Positions 1 to 11,024 of a DNA stretch of 60,961 bases are shown here, in pieces. Both the position numbers and the translations under genes were made by a program. The notes beneath the pieces were generated by a model. That model was not told the DNA's origin and did no database searches. It saw only the letters and a program-made list of their open reading frames with translations. Source of the stretch: Mastigamoeba balamuthi (taxonomy: Eukaryota > Evosea > Mastigamoebida > Mastigamoebidae); contig CACRSC010000112.1 in NCBI GenBank assembly GCA_902651635.1, positions 1 through 60,961 of the forward strand, given 5' to 3'. Each line of letters starts with the position of its first letter. Position 1 is the first letter of the stretch.

Positions 1-21
1 GGAGCACGCGCCAGAGGGCTT

Positions 22-2410
22 CTACTTGCGGAGGACCTTCTCGATGAGCGCGTCGTCGGCCTTCTGGGCGACTGTAACGCGGAGCAGGGGGTTGGAGCCC
101 ATGGCCCGCGTTATGGCGAGCTGGGCGTTGTCGTTGCCCGCCCACGCGCGCCGGGCGACGCCGTTGTTGACGTCCCAGAAGAGCATCGACTGCAGCTTCT
201 GCGACGCGTCAATGGTGCCGTCGAGCACCATGCCGAACCCGCCGTTGACGGACTCGCCCCAGCCGACGCCGCCGCCGTTGTGCAGCGAGACCCACGTGGC
301 GCCGCGGAACGAGTCGCCGACAAAGTTCTGCACGGCCATGTCGGCGCAGAACTTGGAGCCGTCCTGCACGTTGCTCGTCTCGCGGTACGGGCTGTCCGTT
401 CCCGACACGTCGTGGTGGTCGCGGCTGATGACCACGGGGCCCCGCAGGCGCCCGTCGGCGACGGCGCGGTTGAACTCGGCGGCGATCTCGGCGCGCCCGC
501 GGGCGTCGGCGTAGAGGATGCGGGCCTGCGAGCCCACGACGAGCTTGTGCTCGAGCGCGTGCTCGATCCAGAGCAGGTTGTCCGCGTACTGCTGCGCCAG
601 CACCGCCGGCAGCCCGGGCTCTGCCGCGAGCCTGCGGATCACGTCGGCCGCGATGCGGTCCGTCGCCGCGAGGTCGGCCTCGTCGTTGCTGGCGCAGACC
701 CAGCGGAACGGCCCGAACCCCAGCGAGAAGATGTCGCCCATGATGTCCTCGACGTACGACGGGTACCGGAACCGCTTGCCGCCCGGCGCCATGACGTCCG
801 CGCCCGCCCGCGACGCCGTCAGCAGGAACGAGTTGCCGTAGTCCCAGAACCGCATGCCGCGCGCCGCGAGCGCGTTGACGGCGCGCACGTGGCGCACGAG
901 GCTGGCGTGGACGAGCTCGCGGAAGCGCGGGGCGTCGCGGACCATCATCTCGTTGGCCTCGTCGAAGCCGACGCCCACGGGGTAGTAGCCGCCCAGGTAC
1001 GGGTTGTGCAGCGACGTCTGGTCGCTGCCCAGCTCCGGGACGAGGTCCTGCTCGGCGGCCAGCCGCTCCCAGAGGTCGACGACGTTGCCGTGGTAGGCGA
1101 TGGCCACCGAGCGCTTCGACTGGCGCGCCTCGCGCATGGCGGCCACCACGTCGTCGAGCGAGCGGTGCACGACGTCGACCCAGCCCTGCCCGTGGCGCTT
1201 GGCGATCGCTGCCTCGCTGACCTCGGCGATCACGGCGATCGCGCCGCAGATGCGCGCGGCCTTGCCCTGCGCGCCGCTCATGCCGCCCAGGCCCGACGTC
1301 ACGTAGATCTTCCCGGCCATCTCGGACCTGCGCAGGCAGGGCGGGGTGAATATCTCGGGGGGGTTTGCCTGCGTTGACGCAGAGCTCTAAGCAGCACGCA
1401 CGTGTGGAGGTACTTGCGGCCGGCGTTGAGGACGGTGATGGTGGTGCCGTGGACGATGCCCTGCGGGCCGATGTAGCAGTACGAGCCCGCGGTCATCTGG
1501 CCGTACATCGAGACGCCCAGCGAGCGCATGCGCTCGTACCACTCCTTGGACGAGTAGTTGGGGATCACCATGCCGTTGGTCACGATGCACCTCGGCGCGC
1601 TCCTCGAGCTGGGGAACAGGCCCATCGGGTGCCCCGAGTACATCACCTGATCGGGCCGGCGTTGCATTAGCACAGTTTTCTCGCCGAGTGTGGCAGTGGG
1701 GAGAACCCCCTGAGTGTTTCCAGGGAATTTCTCGGCAGGGAGGCTGCGCACCAGAGTCTGCTCGTCGGTCATCTCGGACAGGTACTTCATGACCAGGCGG
1801 TATTGCGCCCAGTTCTGGACGGCGGGGGGTGTGCGGCGTCAGAGAGATCGCGGAGGCAGAGAGAGAGAGAGAGATGTGATATGAGGCTGTTTGTTTTCTT
1901 GATTGGGCTGCGGGCTGGCTGCTTGGCAGCGCAGGTGTGGGTGGTGCAGTCGGCAGCAGCACTTATGACGCGTACAGAGAAAACCCTGCCGTTGCCTCCG
2001 TAGGTGATGAGCTCGTGCGGGAACTGCGCCACGCGCGAGTCGAGGTTGTTCATGATCATCATCATCATCGCCGAGGCCTGGCGGCACCTGCCCGGGTACT
2101 CGCCGACGGCGAACGCCCTCATGGGGTACTCGTCGAGCTCCGCCCGCGTCGGCCGGAACCGGTACATGTAGATGTGCCCGTACACCTCGAGCTCCCGGGC
2201 GAACTCGGGCGCCAGCTCCGCGTGGCAGCGCTCGGGGAAGTAGCGCAGCGCGTTGCGCAGGGCCTGCGCGCGCTCCTCGGCGTCGAGGGGCATCGGGCAT
2301 GCGGGCGCGTGCGGCACAGACGGGTCGTGCTTGAAGTCGAACGCGGGGGGCAGAGGATCCGTCGGGATCCCGCGGGTCAGGTGCAGGAGCGCCTTGCGGA
2401 TGTCGGCCAT
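22..2410 (-). CDS. hutU/UROC1: urocanate hydratase (urocanase), three exons
   Basis: Converts urocanate to imidazolone propionate, the second step of histidine breakdown, using tightly bound NAD+ (family knowledge). Exons read on the minus strand are 2410-1976, 1814-1402 and 1327-22, with introns of 161 bp (donor gtacgc) and 74 bp (donor gtgcgt). The product is about 717 aa, slightly longer than animal UROC1. Urocanase hallmarks are visible in order: LITYGGNG, NWAQY, MTDEQTLV, YSGHPMGLFPS, GTTITVLNAGRKYL, YVTSGLGGMSGAQ, SRDHHDVSGTDSPYRETSN, and NFVGDSFRGATWVSLHNGGG near the C-terminus. The start ATG at 2410 opens a frame that runs directly into the conserved N-terminus. No other histidine-degradation gene is adjacent. 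The splice joins restore family-like sequence across both borders. Confidence 0.93.
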
Positions 2411-3405
2411 CGTGGGCGTGGGGGGGGCAGGCGGAAGGAGGAGATAGGCGGCTGTTGTGTGTGGGTTGGAGAGAAGGAAAAAAAGAGGACACCGATGCAG
2501 GTGCGGTGGAGCCTGACGTCGGTGGCCGATGTATCGGGCGCTGCAATATCTCTCCTTTTATTGCAGGGAGATATTGATTGAGATTCTCTGCTGGTGTGGA
2601 ACACTGGCTCGTCAATGAGTTCCTCGACTTGGTGGCCGAGTGGTTAAGGCGGCCCGCCCAACTGTCTGTCAGGCGGGTATGTTCGGCATACTGTGGCGAT
2701 TGTGGTGCTGTGGTGCTTGCTGTGGCAGGGTCGGTTGGAACGAGCAGAGTAAGTTCCGCCTCGCTCTACAAACAGCCATCCCCCGCCAAGAGTTGGCCAC
2801 CGTGGAGCTCCCCGATTGGGTCGGGTCTCATGGCACTGTGCTCAGCTTTCGACGGCAGAGCAAAGACTGCAAGTCCTGTTGCTGTTGCTGACACGCAAAG
2901 GAAAAACGCCCCTCAGCATCACCGCCCCGCTCGCGATGGCCAGCACCGTCCACAGTAGCCTGTGCGGAGCACTGTACGAGCTGCGCGAGTGGTGCGGGAG
3001 CACGTGGTGCAGTGGCTTCTCTCCCCCCGCGCTGCTCTCGGCGCCGCTCGCAGCGCTGTGGTCAGTCGCCCGACGCTGCAGCCCGCCCGCCTGCCGCTGA
3101 GCGGCGTGCGCGCCGCGGGGGCGCCCCAGAACGCCGAGGCCGACGTCTTCTGCGCTGCGCCTCGTGCTCGGTGGGCGACCATCCGCACGTAACAATGCCA
3201 CCCTTGCTTGCGGATGCTCGGGTCGCTGCTGTGCTCCGCGTGGGCCTCCGGCATGCCACCGCTGCCCAGCACCCATGCCAGCCTATCACCGCTTCGCGCT
3301 CGTCAACCGTACGGGGCTGGGCTGGTCTCTCAGCGCCCAGGGAAAAGAGACTGATACGGACCAGGCGGCCACGTGGAAAAGATATTGTTACTGGCCGCCC
3401 AACAC
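2411..3405. other. intergenic region between divergent hutU and OST1
   Basis: About 1 kb between the starts of two divergent genes. It holds a tRNA-like half-structure at 2626-2692 (listed separately). An AT-rich pair of AATATCT/AGATATT motifs at about 2557-2580 lies roughly 150 bp upstream of the urocanase start, and a GATATT motif at 3381 lies just upstream of the OST1 start. No convincing protein-coding exon was seen; the open frames here lack family similarity and look like by-products of high GC. Confidence 0.5.
2626..2692 (+). other. tRNA-like 5' half (type II, Leu-like), probably a pseudogene
   Basis: Seen: a perfect A-box (TGGCCGAGTGG at 2633), a D-arm closed by GCC/GGC, and a five-pair anticodon stem (2652-2656 with 2674-2678, one G-U). 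A 17-nt loop contains CAA where the anticodon would sit, followed by a four-pair variable arm (TATG/CATA) typical of Leu or Ser tRNAs. Missing: U33, any B-box or T-arm (no GGTTCGA) within the next 150 bp, and a 3' acceptor strand matching GACTTGG. A tRNA-Leu(CAA) gene that lost its 3' half fits best; a chance resemblance to the A-box is possible. Confidence 0.25.
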
Positions 3406-4896
3406 ATGCGTTGCGTTGCCGCGCTGCTGCTGCTGCTCGCGCTGGCCTCCGCGGCCGATGCCGATTCTCCGCCGCTGCCTCTGCAGCCGTCGCTCAGCAA
3501 CGCCAGGGTCTACCGCGTGGTCGACCTCCGCGCGCAGGTCGTCACGTGGTCGCTGCTCTGCGACGTCGCCAACGCCGCCGGCGCCCCCGCTGCCACGTCA
3601 TACCGCGTGGCGCTGCCCGCCGCCCTCGCCGCGCGCGTCGTCTTCTCCGACTTCACGCAGCACACGCCCGCGGCCCACGCGCGCATCCCCCTCCGCCGCC
3701 TCGCCGACCCCTCCACGTCAGGGTGACGTCACCGCTGTCCCCGCGGGGGGCCAAAAACCCGCGAACCGAAACCCGCAACTGAGACGCGACGATAATTGGT
3801 GGGCTGGCGCAGAGACGTGGTGTACGAGGCGGCGCTGGGGACGGCGGTGGAGGGCGGGGGGAGGGCGAGGGTGAGCGCCGTGTTCGTGCTCGCCGACGCC
3901 ACGCGGGCGGTGCCGGCGGCGCTGACGCAGCGCGAGAGCCAGCGCGTCGAGTACGCGTGCGGCGACACGCTGCACGTGCGGTCGCCCTACGCGACGGCCA
4001 GCGAGGTGACCGCGGTGCTCCTGCCGCAGCCCGCCGTCGTCGTCGGCCGCACCGACGACGCCGGGCGCACCGCCGTCGGCGCCGGCAACGTCACCTACGG
4101 GCCCTACGCGGACCTCGGCCCGTGGCACGAGCCCGCGGCGGAGCTCTACGTGCACTACGCGAGCAACGCGCCGTTCCTGTCGCTGGCGCTCGAGCGCCAC
4201 GTCGACGTCGGCGCCGGCGCCGTCGACGTGGCCGACGCGGTGCGCGTCGACAGCGAGGGCGCGCGGCTCGCGGGGCCCTTTGAGCGCGCGCTGTTCCACC
4301 GCGGGCCGCAGTACTCGCCGACGGCCGTCACGATGCTCGCCGTCGAGCTGCCGCGCGGCGCCGCCGACGTGCGCTACCGCGACGCCGCCGGCAACATCTC
4401 CACGTCACAGCACGCGCGCAGCGAGCACGGCGTCGCGCTGGCGCTGGTCCCGCGCTACCCGCTCTTCGGCGGCTGGTCGACGTCGCACGTCGTCGAGTAC
4501 ACGCTGCCGCTCGCGGACCACGTCACCGCCGGCGACGGCGACGGCGAGCGCGTCCTGCGCGTCCCGCTGGCGCCCAACGTGTCGTCGGCGGTCGTCCGCA
4601 GGCTCGTCGTCAGCGTCGCGCTGCCGCCGGGCGCCTCTGACGTGCGCTGCGAGTGCGAGGCGCCCGTCGACGTGGCCGTGACGCTGCGCCCCGCACGCCC
4701 GTCGCTGGCGGAGCCGCTGGGCCGCGTCGTCGCCGTGCTCGAGGTCCGCGGGCCCCTCGTGCAGCTGCACAACAGGGACGTCGTCGTGCGGTTCCGCCAG
4801 ACCCGCTGGGCAGCGCTGTTCGTCCGCGCGGTGCACGTTGCGCTCGCCGCAGTCGCCGCCGGCGCCGCCCTCGGTGTCATCGCGTTGGTGGCGTAG
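3406..4896 (+). CDS. OST1/RPN1: oligosaccharyltransferase subunit OST1 (ribophorin I), two exons
   Basis: Non-catalytic type I membrane subunit of the ER oligosaccharyltransferase that N-glycosylates nascent proteins (family knowledge). Exons are 3406-3722 and 3813-4896, with a 90-bp intron (donor gtgacg, acceptor ggcgcag) that splits a Gly codon. The product is 466 aa. A signal peptide (MRCVAALLLLLALASA) supports the ATG at 3406; the frame is open further upstream but without an ATG. The ribophorin I signature RYPLFGGW occurs at about 4456, followed by a beta-rich luminal region with LPPGASDVR. A single C-terminal transmembrane helix occupies the last 25 or so residues. It is shorter than human RPN1 (about 607 aa), mostly by lacking the C-terminal cytosolic extension. 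Confidence 0.88.
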
Positions 4897-4981
4897 TACA
4901 GACGTGGGAGACCGAACCGGCTCTGCTCAATTGCTTTTGTTTCCGATATTCGCTGGTCCCTTCGTTTTTCGCACTTCAAAA

Positions 4982-6243
4982 ATGGCGGAGAAAGGCAAAC
5001 GCGCACGGCAGACACGGCGTGCGGGGCAGGCGTTCGATGGCGAGGCGGTTCTGGCGAGCCCCGTCGTCATGGAGCAGGTGCTCGGCCTCCTGATGCTGCG
5101 GGCCAACAATGGCCTGGCCCGCTGCCTCTCGTGCCTTGTCCCGAAGCCGCCCGCGGTGAAAGCGACCGTGCACTACGACTACTCGAGCAGCGAAGAGAGC
5201 AGCCCCCGCTCGATGGACAACGATGACGTCTCTACCCCAGAGGAGGACGGCCCAGAGACCCCGGCGTGCGGCGGCGACTTCACAGGGGACCTGTGCTGCG
5301 CGCGCGAGTGGGTCTCGGCGGTCTGCTCTCTGTCGCGCGTGTCGAAGGCTGTCAGGCAGGCTCTGCTCTCTGCCTCGGTCAAGACCCATGTGTGCTCCCT
5401 GACTGGGGACGAGGCCATCATGGCCCTGGCTGAGCACCAGGCCGGCCTGGCGTGCTACGTCGCGTGCGTGGCGTACCAGCTCGGCGAGCTCCAGCGCACG
5501 GCTAATCGCTCTCTTCGCATCGCCATTCCCTTAGAGCAGATGCCTCGGTGTTCGCGTCCCACTCAGCGCCGCTACCGATTCTGACGCAGGCAGTGCAGGC
5601 CGCAGAACGTGGTCCTGGGTGGCGTGGCTCATGAAGGGCGCAAGCAGGAAGACTAAGGAATTCGTGGCTCGGATTTCCTCGATTCCGGGAGTGTCCCTCT
5701 CTCTCGCGAGTATTCATTTTGACCTGATGGTACTTGGCTAATGCGCTGTGGCGAGGTGCTAATTTGTGTGAATCGCAGGCTCTGGAGTGGTGCGTGCTGA
5801 TCAAATTGCTGGGATACCTCAAGCAGCCACTGGGTCTGAGGAATGCACTGCACGTCAGCGTGAAATTGATTGCTCCGAGTGATCCCGTCGCACTTGTCGA
5901 CGTCACAACCATCACCATTCCGCTGTCACTGGACTGCTGCGAGCTGCTCCACAAGCACATCGAGATGGTCAGGTCCTACGAAAAGCTCGTGGCCATCAGA
6001 ATCGCTGGCCAGAATGTCGAAATGCTGGGCCACAGGTTTCTTTTTCCGGAGCTCAACGAGGGCCAGAAGGCGAGTTTCATCTTCAACGTCTTGTCCGTGC
6101 ACAGCCGCATTCTGGAGGAGCTGCCCAAGAACAGTGTGATCACAGTTACAAAGGAGACAAGCAGCCGATTTGAGCTCCAGGTGGAAGCAACTGATGAGGT
6201 GCCCATCGCAACCACTTGTACACTGGACCTCCACGACAACTGA
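4982..6243 (+). CDS. unrecognised protein, possibly F-box-like N-terminus, two exons
   Basis: I do not recognise this family. Exon 1 starts at the ATG at 4982, 86 bp after the OST1 stop. Exon 2 most likely begins at 5779 after acceptor aatcgcag and ends at 6243. The donor is uncertain: gtggcg at 5468 keeps the frame and gives a 316-aa product. The N-terminal third contains PVVMEQVLGLL and REWVSAVCSLSRVSKAVRQ, reminiscent of an F-box helix pair, separated by an acidic Ser-rich stretch (SSSEESS). Exon 2 encodes a compact alternating beta/helix region with no motif I can name. A GATATTC motif lies about 40 bp upstream of the start. Function unknown. Confidence 0.6.
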
Positions 6244-6675
6244 GAAGGCTTGGGGGCTCTCGGTCTTTAGCTTAACTGGACCTCTCGAGGAGGGAAATCT
6301 GCACTTGCTCTGTGTGCAGGAGGTCGAGTCTGACCTTGGAATAAAGGCGCACGGCTCTGTTACGGCAGCGCATTCAAACTGAAACTCAGTTCTCCTACCG
6401 TCTATTGGTCAATTGTTGCATCCCTGGTGGTCATTCTTCTGTCGTTGCACGACGGCTGTGGGGGTGGTTCGCCCATTCTCGTTTTTTTGCCAAAGTGTGG
6501 TACTGGTCTGGCCTCTGTCTCAGAAAGAAACCCGGTCTGCAGAGCGACAAAATGTTTGCTTCTCTTTGGTAGTCGTCGGTTTGTGTGCTATGTGTGCTCT
6601 ACGAAAAGGGCTGATGCGTCAAGCACCAACGAAGGCCATTTGTTCACAACCCCACACCACAACAACAGCAACGCC
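6244..6675 (+). other. intergenic region upstream of the FG-GAP gene
   Basis: 432 bp between two co-directional genes. The frame of the downstream gene is open back to about 6427 but shows no signal peptide or domain there, so I treat this stretch as 3' UTR plus promoter. A CACACCACAACAACAGC tract immediately precedes the chosen ATG. Confidence 0.45.
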
Positions 6676-9324
6676 ATGACAGCACTCGTCCCTCTGCTGG
6701 TGCTCGCAGGTCTTGCGCCAGCACTCGCAGAGGCAGCGTGGCCCAGCGCTGTCAGCACTGCGTCGCTTCCCGAGGGCTTCGGCTCAGCACTCGGTGATGG
6801 CGGCTCCAATCTGGGCGACAGCTCCTGCGGGGCCGGAAACCTCGACGGGGCCGCCCCCGACGACATCGTCATTGGCTCGTACTGGCCCTCTCTCAACGCC
6901 GGCCGTTCCATCGCCGTCTACGGGCGTCTCGGGCGTTGGGGTGCTGTCGTCGACATCAGCAGCGGGCGGCTCAGCGACAGCAGCTCCGCGGGGTACGTCT
7001 TCGACGGAGGGGCGCCCAACGACAAAAGCGGCGCTGTGGGCGCGCTCGGCGACGTCGACGGCGACGGCTACGATGACATCGCCATCGGGGCGCCCAACGC
7101 GCAGCCGCAGGGCGCCGCGTGGATCATCTTTGGCGGCCCGCACCTCCGCACCTCCACGGCCCCGCACAGCGCGTCGCTCACGTCGTCGTACTGCTCCGGG
7201 GCTTCGTCTAGCTGTACCTATGTGCGCGGGGCGGAGGCGACGTTCGGGGCGATGGTCGCGGGCCTCGGGGACCTCAATGGCGACAACTTCGCGGACTATG
7301 CCGTAGGGGCCGGTGGGGCTGGCAGCAGTGCCGGGGCGGTCTACGTGCTGCTGGGCCACCCGAGGCCCTGGCCCTCGGAACTGTGGTCCGCGGGTGTCGC
7401 CAACGGGACGGTTCCGGGCTTCGTTGTCCGCGGGCAGCTCGGGGGTGACCTACTGGGAGGGTTCGCGCTCAGCACGCGGCTGGGCGGCGGGGACTTCAAC
7501 GGCGACGGGCTGAGCGACGCTCTGCTCGCCGCCGTCGGGAGGGATGACCACACGGGCGCCGCTTACGTCCTGTTCGGGAGGGAGGGCATCGAGAAGACCG
7601 AGCCGTCAGTCCTCTCGCACCTCAACGGGACCACCGGCTGCGAGTTGGTGTTCGCCTCGACATTCGGCGGCCACTTCGGCGAGCGTGTGGCCGTGCTAGG
7701 CGACGTCAACGGCGACGGGATAGACGACCTAGCCGTATCCGCCCCTCTGGCCCGGACCCCCTCGGGCACCGACAGCGGGGGTGTCGTCCACGTCGTCTTC
7801 GGGCGCAAGGGGTCGTGGCCGGAGCGCATCGACGTCGACGCCCTCGACGGGGCCAACGGCGGCGTGCGGCTCTTCGGTGACGGAAGAGCGGGGCCCGTGG
7901 CCGGCGTGGACATCAACGGGGACGGGTTCCAGGACGTGGCGGTCGGTGAGCCCTTCGGGGCTGGCCGCCTGTTCGTTGTGTTCGGCCACAGGGGCCCGTG
8001 GGCCAACACGGACGTGAGCTCTCTTGAAGGCGGCAACGGCTTCGTCGTCAACGGCCACGTCGCCGCCAGCCTCTTCGGCGCGTCGGTCAGCAACGCCAAC
8101 GACGTGGACGGAGACGGCGTCGACGACCTGCTAGTGACCGCCCCGGAGGGAGGCCAGGCCAGCTACGTGCTCCTGGGCAACAGGGAGCCCCGCGTGCTGA
8201 GGAACACCATCGCCTGCCACCCGGGCCAGACAGTCGCCCTCAACGACACGCTGCTGCAGGTGTCGGACAACAGGCCCGACGAGGTGGTCGTGCGCGTGGT
8301 CAACGTGTCCGGTGGCTTCTTCTCGCTGGCCGGGAGCCCCGAGCGTATCGCCGAGTTCTCGCTATGCAACGTCTCCGCAGGGTCCGTCCGTTTCACCTGC
8401 GAGGAAAACGGCACTGCTCCGTACTACGCCTTGCAGGTCTCAGATGGTATCCTGACGAGTACTGTATCGACCGTCTCTGTGTCTGTGCTCGTCGAGTGCG
8501 TTGGAGCCGGCACTGTACAGCCAGCCGAGGAGAGATGCCAAGGTATGAGTTCGTTACCATTGCGTTTTGGTCGTTCTGACGTGTTTGTGGATGCAGTGTG
8601 CTCTGAGTGGTACGCAGAAGGCTCGTGCAGGCGCTGGTTCGCGAACAGGACAGCTCGGTGTGTGTGGTGCGGCTCGCGCTGTGGCAACTCCACCGCGGAC
8701 TGCGGGGGCGTGGCGATGGCAAGCAGCAGCAGCGGTGGCGGGCAAGCGCAGAGTTCGAGGACATCGGAGAAGCAGTCTGGTGAGGCCGTCCCTGTGGCCG
8801 GATGCACTGCCAACGGCTTCGAGTTGTGCGTGGCGTACCCCGCGTGCCACTGGTGCAGCACGTCCTGCCGCGCACTCGGAGAGCACTGCGCAGCGCTGCC
8901 ATCGGACACTGTCTCCATCAAAATAGGTCCGTCGCGGGAGACTCTGCCCGCTCTGATGGAAGCCATGTGTTTGGCGTGCACCACAGACGGCGTTGTCGAC
9001 AGCGACGTCCTGGCGAAGCTGAAGCAGGAGCTAGAGAGGTTGCTCGAGCTGGCGGACGAGCAGATCGAACTGGTCAAGGACAACCACGGGGAAGACGGGG
9101 TTGTGCTCATCAAGCTCCCTGAGTCCAAGGTCGGCGCCCTGGACGGCCTCGTCAAGAAGCCCAGCAGCCCGCTGTACAAGGGAGTGGTCGGCAAGAAGGT
9201 CGTCAGGAAGTACGGCGTGCGGAGGGCCCTGCCCGCTGCATCGGCCTCGGCTGCTGCACTCCCGGGTGGGACAGTTGTCGCGTACTCCGCAGTATGCCTT
9301 GCCAGTTGGTTCGTCGAAGGCTGA
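6676..9324 (+). CDS. secreted integrin-alpha-like FG-GAP beta-propeller protein
   Basis: Predicted extracellular or surface protein of about 864 aa. The ATG at 6676 is followed by a signal peptide (MTALVPLLVLAGLAPALA). Seven propeller blades follow; six carry the Ca-binding loop DxDxDGxxD: GDVDGDGYDD (res. ~128), GDLNGDNFAD (~198), GDFNGDGLSD (~273), GDVNGDGIDD (~342), DINGDGFQD (~411) and DVDGDGVDD (~476). The first blade has a degenerate loop. Next comes a CSPG/NG2-type repeat (about 515-615, ending YYALQVSDG), two Cys-rich PSI-like clusters (about 620-740) and a short amphipathic helix. The hydrophobic C-terminus could be a GPI-anchor signal. A 54-bp phase-1 intron (8543-8596, gtatga...cag) keeps the frame open; removing it joins CQ to VCSEW. 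No transmembrane-plus-GFFKR tail, so not an integrin alpha subunit proper. Confidence 0.85.
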   Translation: MTALVPLLVLAGLAPALAEAAWPSAVSTASLPEGFGSALGDGGSNLGDSSCGAGNLDGAAPDDIVIGSYWPSLNAGRSIAVYGRLGRWGAVVDISSGRLSDSSSAGYVFDGGAPNDKSGAVGALGDVDGDGYDDIAIGAPNAQPQGAAWIIFGGPHLRTSTAPHSASLTSSYCSGASSSCTYVRGAEATFGAMVAGLGDLNGDNFADYAVGAGGAGSSAGAVYVLLGHPRPWPSELWSAGVANGTVPGFVVRGQLGGDLLGGFALSTRLGGGDFNGDGLSDALLAAVGRDDHTGAAYVLFGREGIEKTEPSVLSHLNGTTGCELVFASTFGGHFGERVAVLGDVNGDGIDDLAVSAPLARTPSGTDSGGVVHVVFGRKGSWPERIDVDALDGANGGVRLFGDGRAGPVAGVDINGDGFQDVAVGEPFGAGRLFVVFGHRGPWANTDVSSLEGGNGFVVNGHVAASLFGASVSNANDVDGDGVDDLLVTAPEGGQASYVLLGNREPRVLRNTIACHPGQTVALNDTLLQVSDNRPDEVVVRVVNVSGGFFSLAGSPERIAEFSLCNVSAGSVRFTCEENGTAPYYALQVSDGILTSTVSTVSVSVLVECVGAGTVQPAEERCQGMSSLPLRFGRSDVFVDAVCSEWYAEGSCRRWFANRTARCVWCGSRCGNSTADCGGVAMASSSSGGGQAQSSRTSEKQSGEAVPVAGCTANGFELCVAYPACHWCSTSCRALGEHCAALPSDTVSIKIGPSRETLPALMEAMCLACTTDGVVDSDVLAKLKQELERLLELADEQIELVKDNHGEDGVVLIKLPESKVGALDGLVKKPSSPLYKGVVGKKVVRKYGVRRALPAASASAAALPGGTVVAYSAVCLASWFVEG

Positions 9325-9754
9325 GGCCTCGGTAATGGAAAGGCGATGACTGCTGCCTTGGGCTACTCAAGTTGGAAATAATTGGAACAGTAGACATGCA
9401 AGGGCATCGCTCAAAAGTCTGTGCTGAGGCGACGAGTGTGACCAGTTATACTGGAATGGACATCTGTTCGTAGTGCTCTCCCGTCTTAATAGAAGAAACG
9501 GCCTGATCTTGCTGAGTCTTGGTCATTTGGTTTATGGAAGATGTGCCGCAGGCTTGTCCGATAATCGTAATATCGGTCGTCAAATTAGGACACGCAAGAG
9601 AGCCTGCCCCCACCCCCTTCCGTTCGCAGTTGTAAGCCTCTGTTGGTCTTCCTCTTCTGGCGCTGAGGTTCTATGCTTTGTTCCGGTACTTTGGGTGTCT
9701 GTTTGCGCGGCACCAAATTTCAATTGCAGCTTTCCCGCTTCCTCCGTGTTTGCA
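9325..9754. other. 3' to 3' intergenic region
   Basis: 430 bp between the convergent 3' ends of the FG-GAP gene and MYG1. Noticeably lower GC than the flanking exons. No gene, repeat or structured element recognised. Confidence 0.5.
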
Positions 9755-11024
9755 TCAGTTCTGCGACGCGATCGAGCGCTTGCACATCTCGAGCATGCCC
9801 TCGAGGGTCGTGTTGCACGCGAGGAACCCCGTCGCGTGGACGAAGACGGAGCCCTCGACGCCCGTGGCGCCCGCGAGCTCCGCGTCGCGCAGCCCGCGCC
9901 ACGCCTGCGGGAACGGCAGCCTGTTCTCGAACGTCCCCGCGTGCTTGCCCACGGCCGTCGCCGACCACTGCCCGCGCCCCCTGTCGTAGCTGGCGACGTA
10001 GAGCACCTCCGCGGCCCCCTGTGCGCCCTCGGCGGCCTCGAGCTCGCGCAGGAGGTCCTTCCAGGGGCACGGCTGCTCGAGGACCACCACGCGGCCCCCG
10101 GCCTCGTGCGCGTGGCGCGTGCGGTACGAGCCCTCGACCACGCGGCGCGCCGGCAGCCACGACTCGGCGAGGTACGCGACGCGGGCGCGCATCTCGGAGC
10201 CCGCGAGGTCCGAGGCGAGGAGGAAGCGGCGCAGGCGGTCGGCGTCGTCGGTCGCGACGTTCCACGCGGGGTTCATGTTGGCCACGCGCGAGGCCAGCGT
10301 CGAGTTGTCGTGGTACAGGGGCTCGCCCGCCTCGGGGCCGTACGCCGAGACGCCGTTGTCCACGGCGTCGGCGACCACGACGAAGACGTCGTAGAACTTG
10401 CTGTACAGGATCTCGCTGCGGTGCATTTTCCGTGTAAGTCCGGATTCCCGCGTGACGTGGCGGCCAGAAGGAGATATGTGGTGCGTCAGGGAGATATCAA
10501 TGGGGCGCTCACAGGTCCGAGTCGGAGAGCGGGCAAGGGGAGAGGGCGCGCAGGAACTCGCGGCCCCAGTGGCGGTACAGCAGGCCGAACGACGACAGCT
10601 TGACCTTGGCCCACTTCTCCGAGAACGTCTGGAGGGAGAGCGCACAGTTGATTGCGTGAGATGAGGCGATACGGAACGGGAATCTGGCCAGATTCTCCTC
10701 TGCTCGATATTTCTGGATTTCTCTCTGGGATATTTTGGGGAGAAATACAGAATCCTGAAGGGGAGGCAGAGCTGTAGGGAGAGTGGAGCAGACCTCGGAG
10801 AACCCGCGCTGGTGGTGGTCGTAGTGCAGCGTAGCGTGGTCGTAGGTGCCCCCGACGTCGAACACGAGGTCGCACGTGGCGAGAACCGCTGGGTCCGCCG
10901 TGCGCACGACGCGCGCAGAGTCGTAGCCGGGCACGGCCGTGCGCACGAGGAAGCACGACGCGGCGTCGTCGAGGTGGAACGTGCTCGGGTGCGTCCCGAT
11001 GAGCTTGGCGCCACTGCTGGCCAT
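9755..11024 (-). CDS. MYG1: MYG1 family 3'-5' RNA exonuclease, three exons
   Basis: MYG1 (UPF0160/GAMM1, DHH superfamily) is a 3'-5' RNA exonuclease acting in nucleus and mitochondria in other eukaryotes (family knowledge). Exons on the minus strand are 11024-10794, 10628-10513 and 10415-9755; introns are 165 and 97 bp (donors gtctgc and gtgagc). The product is 335 aa, normal for the family. N-terminal IGTHPSTFHLDDAASCFLV supplies metal ligands. FDVGGTYD and then YDHHQRGF form the DHH-like motif, followed by LSSFGLLYRHWGRE and DAVDNGVSAY. The ATG at 11024 is the first in frame; no mitochondrial presequence is evident. It is transcribed head-to-head with CCDC47. Confidence 0.93.

Noticed and set aside
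280-1377. 365-codon open frame on +
   Set aside because: Antisense to the urocanase catalytic exon, whose family identity is unambiguous.
6427-6675. N-terminal extension of the FG-GAP protein
   Set aside because: The frame is open, but the ATG at 6676 is followed at once by a classic signal peptide, which would be buried by the extension.
9473-10603. 376-codon open frame on +
   Set aside because: Almost entirely antisense to MYG1 exons; Arg/Pro/Val-rich translation typical of a shadow frame.
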